Source: Cutaneotrichosporon cavernicola (taxonomy: Eukaryota > Basidiomycota > Tremellomycetes > Trichosporonales > Trichosporonaceae). Taken from it: a DNA stretch of 64,000 bases. The notes under the pieces are model-generated. The model was not told where the DNA came from. It was given only the letters and a program-made list of their open reading frames with translations, and did no database searches. The position numbers and the translations under genes are program-made. The stretch covers positions 2,728,001 through 2,792,000 of the forward strand of contig NC_083396.1 in the NCBI RefSeq assembly GCF_030864355.1, written 5' to 3'. Shown in pieces: positions 58,450-64,000 of this stretch (position 1 is the first letter of the stretch; the number at the start of each line of letters is the position of its first letter).

Positions 58450-61171
58450 TCAAGCAAGGTAATGGAGCATGTTCTTGTCCTCGTCGTCGCGCTTGAGGAA
58501 CTCGCGGTCGATCAAGCTCTCGACACGTTTCTTGATCTCTTTGACGTCCGGTGGAAAGCGCTTCGACACGTCGCTGACGACAGCGTCGATGAGGAGTTGC
58601 AACGTGAGCTTCTTGCGGCCCTTCATGATGCGGACGATGGTCGCTTCGAGGACGGATACACGGTCGAGCGCGACCTGTTCGTTCGTCTGCCGCGACTCCT
58701 CGGCCTGCTGTCAGCTTCGAAAAGGAGGTAGTAGCTCACCGAAAGGTCCTGCTGGATCTGGTTGATCTTGAACTTCATGCGCTCGCTGGTGAAGCCCTTG
58801 TTGAACGCGAACTTATCTGTCGGCTCCACCTCCTTGCCTGCCGGACGCTTGATTAGCACACGTGTGCCCTTTCGCCCCATTGAAAGGGACTGGAGCGTAC
58901 GGACCAGCTCAGATGCCTCTGTGCGAGTTAGGCAGGAAGACTTGTATAACTCACCAATGCCTGTTCGCGATTTGAGCTCTGTAAAGTCGAGGACATCGTC
59001 GTCATTGAATTGGAGTAGCGCGACGGCCTGGAACAGGCTAACCCCGATCTCATATCTACCGCTGTCGAAGACAGCCGTCAGGGTAACGGTGCCAAGCTGG
59101 TGCCGCCACGAAAGCATGCGGTTCTTGTGCTGCGTCGCGTACCACTCTGTGAACGTGTCGATGGACGACTGCAATTGAGGAGTGAGTTTGAAGTTCCACC
59201 CGTCTTTCAGAAGAGGGTACGATGGCCAGGCAGATTCTGTGAGGACGTTCGCCGTGAAGTCTGAGTCGTCCTTGAACTTGCTGGGGTCCTTGGCGCGAGC
59301 TGACTGGTATGACTTGACGAGCCTGGTGTGAGTGGTGTTCGGACAAGGGGAACCCACGTCTCGGACAGCTGGAGGTCCTTGAGCATGACATCGCCAGTGG
59401 TGAATTCCTCTCCCATCTCTGCACCAGTCAGCCAAGGAAGTGCGCAACTCCTTACCCTTCTGGAGCTTGACGATCATGGTGCGCTCCATGTCGTCGCTCG
59501 CGCTCTTGTTGAGCAGGAGGCGCTTCGCCAGGCCACTGGTGTAGAAGGCCCGGAACACATCCCGGTCTGGCGTGTACCCGATTAAAGCGACGATCTCGTC
59601 GAGGAGGACGTTGAACTCGGCTTCCGACGTCGAACCCTGGCCCTTACGCATAGTACTGTCCAAGTATTTTGCTGGTGTCAGTTGGACGTCGAGAACAATA
59701 GAACTCACCGATCCATTCGGCTGGCGCATTCTTGCGGCTGCCGAGACCTGCCTTGAAGCCGGAGCGAACAGCTTCCTCCAACTCGAGCTGCTTGTTGCGC
59801 TCCTCCTGGGAGAGCTTGGGCGCCTCCGCCCCCTCCATCTCGACGTCACCGTCTTCAGCTTCAATCGGCTTGGCGGGGACCTCGAAGAGGTCTGCGACAG
59901 CCTTGTCAACGAACCGCTTGAGCTTGAACACTGATTCGATCATCTGCCGGTCATTTGAGGGGTCCGCAATAACAGTGCGTATCCGCGTCTCGATGTGATC
60001 GTGCACCGCTTTGGCCATCACCTTGAACGCCTTGGCCTGCTGGCTGTACACGAATAGGCGGCTCAGCGCGTCCGTGTCGGCACGGTACAGCGACTCGTCC
60101 AGCGCTACCATCAGCACAGTCATCAGAAACACTCACCCTGCCGGACGACCTTGTCTGCCACCATCTCGCCCGTGACATGCCGGAACACGTCCACAACCTC
60201 AACGGCTGTTTCGGGTGAGAAGCACTGCTCAGCGCGCTCCCGCTCCTCGACTTCCTTGTCGAGGGCCCATTTGACAAACTCGATACCCGTGAGCGTGCTA
60301 TCCTGCACATTGGCTGCATGTGTAGCGGCCAGGTCCTCGTAGTACTCCTGGGTGACCTCCATTAATGGGCGTGCCAGAGTCGAGAACGTCCCAAGGTTCT
60401 TGGCGATTGACACTACGGACTTGACGTGAACCCGCTGAGCCAAGTCTACCTCGGATGACGCTCGCTCAGACGCAGCCCACGCCAGGATGTCATCCTTGGT
60501 CTTCTCGAAAATCAGCTTGTTCCCCCAGACGGTCTGGCGGAACTGAGCAGTTGCCCGTTCGCTGATGTCAGCTGGGACGCCCAAAGGAAGCTCACATGAT
60601 GGTGGGAATACCGCTGCCGTCCTTGGCGTGTACGCGATCGAGGTAGACGAAAACGGCCGAAAGCAGGCTCTAGACCGTCAGATTCAACCAATAAGTGCGC
60701 CTTACCGCCAGCTCGATGTAGGTCTCCCACGTTGAGACGAACACCTCGAGCCACTTGGCCTCCCGGGCCATAATGGCGGCGCGGCACCCTCTTGCTATCC
60801 GCTCGGTGCTCTTCTCAAGTTCCATGTCGATCGTCCTGTACATCGCCTCAAATGGTGCTTCCGAGTACAGCACCAGGTTCCTGCAGAAGTCCGAGACGCA
60901 GTTGAACGAGATTTCGGTGGACTTGCCACTCAGAACGAGGGGTACTTGGGCCTGGATTGCCGCCAGCTTGCTCGCATCATCCAGAGGCGGCTTTGGCGCT
61001 GAGTGTGAGACCCTTCAGTGGCGTGGGAGACCTACGCTTGACATTGAGAGTGACGATCCTGCCGGTGCGGGCTGAGGAGGAAGCGGTGAGGATGTCGGTG
61101 TGGGCATTTCGGCTGGGACGGTAGGCTGAGAACGCGTCTGTCCTAGACGGAAAGCTGAAAAGCGACGCCAT
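58450..61171 (-). CDS. Cullin (probably Cul4-like)
   Basis: Scaffold of a RING ubiquitin ligase. A multi-exon gene with start MASLFSFPSRTDAFSAY. Cullin repeats include LVLYSEAPFEAMYRTIDMELEK, KWLEVFVSTWETYIELA and FVKWALDKEVEERERAEQCF. The cullin-homology core follows: RDVFRAFYTSGLAKRLLLNKSASDDMERTMIVKLQ, the GEEFTTGDVMLKDLQLSETW stretch, FTEWYATQHKNRMLSWRHQLGTVTL and VALLQFNDDDVLDFTELKSRTGI. The C-terminal Nedd8 domain reads LEATIVRIMKGRKKL, with the neddylation lysine in IVRIMK, and ends RDDEDKNMLHYLA. The FNKGFTSERMKFKINQIQ link resembles Cul4 more than Cul1 or Cul3, but the subtype needs a tree. An acidic insertion (EDGDVEMEGAEAP) lies mid-protein. Confidence 0.92.
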
Positions 61172-61820
61172 GATGAGACGATGTATGTACAAACTTGTAA
61201 GTTGTAGCTTCTCGGCGATGGTGCTCGAGGGTTACAGTAGCTCAATGACGGAGCCAGCGGTGGGTGGAGGTGGAGGTGCGCCACAAATTGACACGTCATA
61301 AATGGTGATGAGGGGTTGAGGCCAGGCATCAGGCACGACGCGTCTTTGGTTTCTCTCTGCCCACCTCTTAACATCTTGCATCTACACCAAGAGAACAAGC
61401 CATCATCTCGCTGTACACTGTCCTGTCAAACTCCAAGGCCTTATTCTGATTACTGACGCATTGATGAATGAATCACAACCCCGTGGCAGAGTCCGAAGCG
61501 CGAGTGCCTGGCGAGACAAGGTCAACACGCCATCACCACACCCATCGCCACACCTCCGCGAGTTCGCGCGAGAGCCTCGGGCGAGAAGCCTGGTGATGAC
61601 TGCCTTCACCGGACAATTGACCTCATGCATCCAAGCCCATCACAATGTGTTGCAACAGCACTACAAAGGACATGCGGCACTGCATGCGAAGCCGCGCGGC
61701 ATCAGCGTGTAAGTGAGTCTCTAAGTCTACCCATACACACCTTGCACTTGCCGCTCAGCTACATAAACCCCGCCCCTGTCCCCAAACATCTCTCATCTAA
61801 ACACTCCTTTCGTCTCTACC
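61172..61820. other. Divergent promoter region
   Basis: Between the cullin and the last gene, which point away from each other. No gene seen. A CT-rich leader and an acataaacc element near 61762 precede the plus-strand gene. Confidence 0.5.
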
Positions 61821-64000
61821 ATGGTCGATACACAACATGGTCAGCACATCCACGCGACCAACATGGCCACTCTCAGCCTCGACCCAGCCCTCGCGGGCGT
61901 CATCCCCCTCGAAGACTACCCCAACATCGCAGAGGACATCGTCGCGGGTCGCTTCCCTTATCCTCCCACCCGTTCCCAGTTTGTCGAGATGGAAAGTTTC
62001 CTCACCGCTGTGGCGGCTGCCTCGTCTCGGGATAGCGTCCACGTCGCCGCATACACTGCATACGTGAAGGGTATTGTTGTCATTGGGAATTGTGAGTCGC
62101 TGGGTTGTGGACAATACTGATTCGAGTGATTTCGCGTGCGAGCCAGCAAGACACCGACAAGTTCCTGAACAGCATCAACACACTGGTGGGTCAAGCCGCG
62201 GCCATCCTCCTCAGTGTGCTTGGAGGCCACTCAATTGAGCTCTCCCGTGGGGTCGCCACCGGGAGCGAGTGGTTCCTCGTCCAGGTCCTGTCAGCGTATG
62301 GGCAATGGATCAAAAAGTGAGTGATGGCAACGTGAGCACATGACTGACTTGAGCCTGCCTTCCCGACCAGCGAGCGTGCACGAGAACAAGAGCCGCGCCA
62401 CGGTCGATCAGCAGGCGGTGCTCAACACGGAACGGAGGGAGGACGAGGCTCGTATCACTCATGAGCAGCATGCCAAGGAAGAAGAGGTCACACGCGCCCA
62501 GCAAGAGGCGGCCACGCAGGCGCTCCTCATTCAGGATGCGGACAACGACGTTGCGCAACAGGAGGCGCTCCTCGCCCATTATAAGACGCAGGCCTCCACT
62601 TCACATCTTGGCAGTAACGCGGCAGCCGGGCCCGTCGCGTCGGGCTCTGGAACCCGCTCAATGAGACTTGAGGAGGCGTCCCCAGGCCGCGACGCGGTCG
62701 TCGGAACCGGCACCAAGCCCAAGGAGGAAGACGTCGAGAGCTCTGCCAAGCCCAAGGAGGAGAAGGACGACGACAGGCCCGACATCCCTCCAGCCAACGA
62801 ACCCCCTCCTGACACCGACAGCGGCAGTGACAGTGATGATGCGCCCGAACCCCCGCCCAACGGCATACCTGCCTTCATCCCCGTCCCAGTGAAACGTCTC
62901 CCCCGCCCCAAGCTTCCCCTCCCCATAGGCTCTCGCCCCGCACCTGAGGTCATCGCGCGGTGGCAAATGGAGCACGGCGTGTCCATGGCCGCCCTGCCAG
63001 CCAAGTACCGCAAGGTCATGCAGCGGCGCGTCGTCAACTTTGTACGCCGCGCTGAGGCCCATGCGTACAATGAGTGGGTGGCAAACGGCGCGCGTCTCGA
63101 ACTTGACGAGGCCCGCTGGGCTCTCAAGCCCTTTCGCCTGAAGGACAGCGGCGGCGAGTACGCGCATTGGAACCCTCCATCTGAGACCATCATCGTCAAC
63201 CGTTACGAGGAGCATATCCACATAGGTTTCAGCCAGATGCTCGAGCAGCGCAAGACGGACACGCAGACGTTGACGAAGAATGACAAGATCCAACACAAGG
63301 ACCCCATGTTTGTTCACAAGGCTGTGGCCGAGTCGGCTTCTCCCATGACGGTCGAATTCAAGCCTGTTGCACTATTGAAACCCCCCGAATTCAAGCCTCT
63401 TGCAGAATTGAAACCTCCCGAATTCAATCCTGTTTCCGAGCTCTTAGAGGCTGCCGCGGTGTCTGACGGCGAAATCTCCGTGTCTGAGATGGAGTCAACC
63501 GACGCTGTCCGAGTCGAGACAGCCATGGCCGCCCCAGCCGAGGCTTTCAATGCCGTCGAGAGTTTAAAGGCCAACGATGCGATTACTGTCATCTCAACAG
63601 TTCCCACTCTGCCCGTCCTCTCCACCACGCCACCATACAAGGGCATCGAGCAGATGCGCGACATGACAAGCCACTTCGTGGTGGGCGAGGAAGACATCCC
63701 TTCAGCATCCAGACCGCATAATCCAGCGGAAGAAGCTGTCGAGAGCAACGGGGGCGACGGGGCTGTCGCCACCGTCGAGGGCTACGGGTCCGTCCAGCAC
63801 ACTGAAACTGTCCCCACCGAGACCGTCGAGGCCCCGCTCTTCGAGCCTTGGCGTTATCCAAGGTGTCTCATACCATCCCTCCCATATGTCCCTGTTCTCT
63901 GTGTTGCCCCACCGCCCGAGGACACACCGCACGAGATGAGGCTCGATGACTGGAGCGACGAGGTGCTGGCCGAGCCCGTGATCCTCTCGGAATTCGGATG
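61821..64000 (+). CDS. Unknown large protein, 3' end beyond window
   Basis: I do not recognise this product. Exons join by introns 62092-62126 (ending CTGATTCGAG) and 62317-62353 (ending CTGACTTGAG); after this the frame stays open to the last base, so the gene continues. The N-terminal part (about 170 aa) is partly helical: EDYPNIAEDIVAGRFPYPPTRSQF, VGQAAAILLSVLGGHSIELSRGV, EWFLVQVLSAYGQWIKN. A long Gln/Glu/Ala coiled-coil-like stretch (TERREDEARITHEQHAKEEE) and an acidic proline-rich linker follow. Then comes a basic island (KYRKVMQRRVVNFVRRAEAHAYNEW) and a threefold repeat of EFKPVALLKPP-type units (63355-63450). The start is ATG 61821 or ATG 61863. Confidence 0.7.
63355..63450 (+). repeat. 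Threefold coding repeat
   Basis: Units of about 36 nt built on gaattcaagcctgttgca...ttgaaacctccc encode EFKPVALLKPP, EFKPLAELKPP and EFNPVSELLEA. Confidence 0.8.

Overview
The window is nuclear DNA of a filamentous or yeast-like basidiomycete, most likely a tremellomycete of the Trichosporonales type. The evidence is high GC, genes broken by many very short introns (often 30-45 nt), Zn2Cys6 regulators, a cullin, a rhomboid protease, a spindle-checkpoint kinase, a sirtuin and intron-containing tRNA genes. Species cannot be named from sequence reading alone. Exon structures were worked out by hand and frames were checked where lengths are given.

Layout. 1-0.6 kb: tRNA-Ile(AAT) and tRNA-Ala(AGC), both with introns. 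0.6-4.7 kb: an NAD(P)-binding oxidoreductase and an intracellular GH13 alpha-amylase, both on the minus strand. 6-13 kb: phosphatidylethanolamine methyltransferase CHO2, a doubtful small gene and a DUF4246 protein, all plus. 13.4-22.5 kb: a seven-helix receptor (minus), then a GNAT acetyltransferase, a DUF7137-like surface protein and dipeptidyl peptidase III (plus). 22.5-25.4 kb: a gene-poor block with degenerate short repeats. 25.4-26.6 kb: a low-complexity protein. 27-43.1 kb: a metabolic cluster. 43.4-49.3 kb: an Hst2-like sirtuin, a doubtful small gene, the mitochondrial rhomboid PCP1 and an APC-type permease. 50.4 kb: a second tRNA-Ala(AGC). 50.7-61.2 kb: AVL9, a BUB1/MAD3-type checkpoint kinase and a cullin, all minus. 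61.8-64 kb: a large unknown gene running off the end.

The most coherent unit is the cluster at about 27-43 kb: Zn2Cys6 factor, MFS carrier, DUF1445/D-glutamate cyclase-type enzyme, a second MFS carrier of the anion:cation symporter type, the hydantoinase-B half and the hydantoinase-A half of a eukaryotic-type 5-oxoprolinase on two divergent genes, and a second Zn2Cys6 factor. D-glutamate cyclase makes 5-oxoproline and oxoprolinase opens it, so I infer a catabolic locus for D-glutamate, 5-oxoproline or a related cyclic amide. GATA motifs in the shared hyuA/hyuB promoter suggest nitrogen control.

A second window-wide signal is in the introns. Nearly all those I could define end in a branch-site motif (CTRAY) fused to the 3' splice site, such as CTGACACCAG, with the branch adenosine about six bases from the exon.
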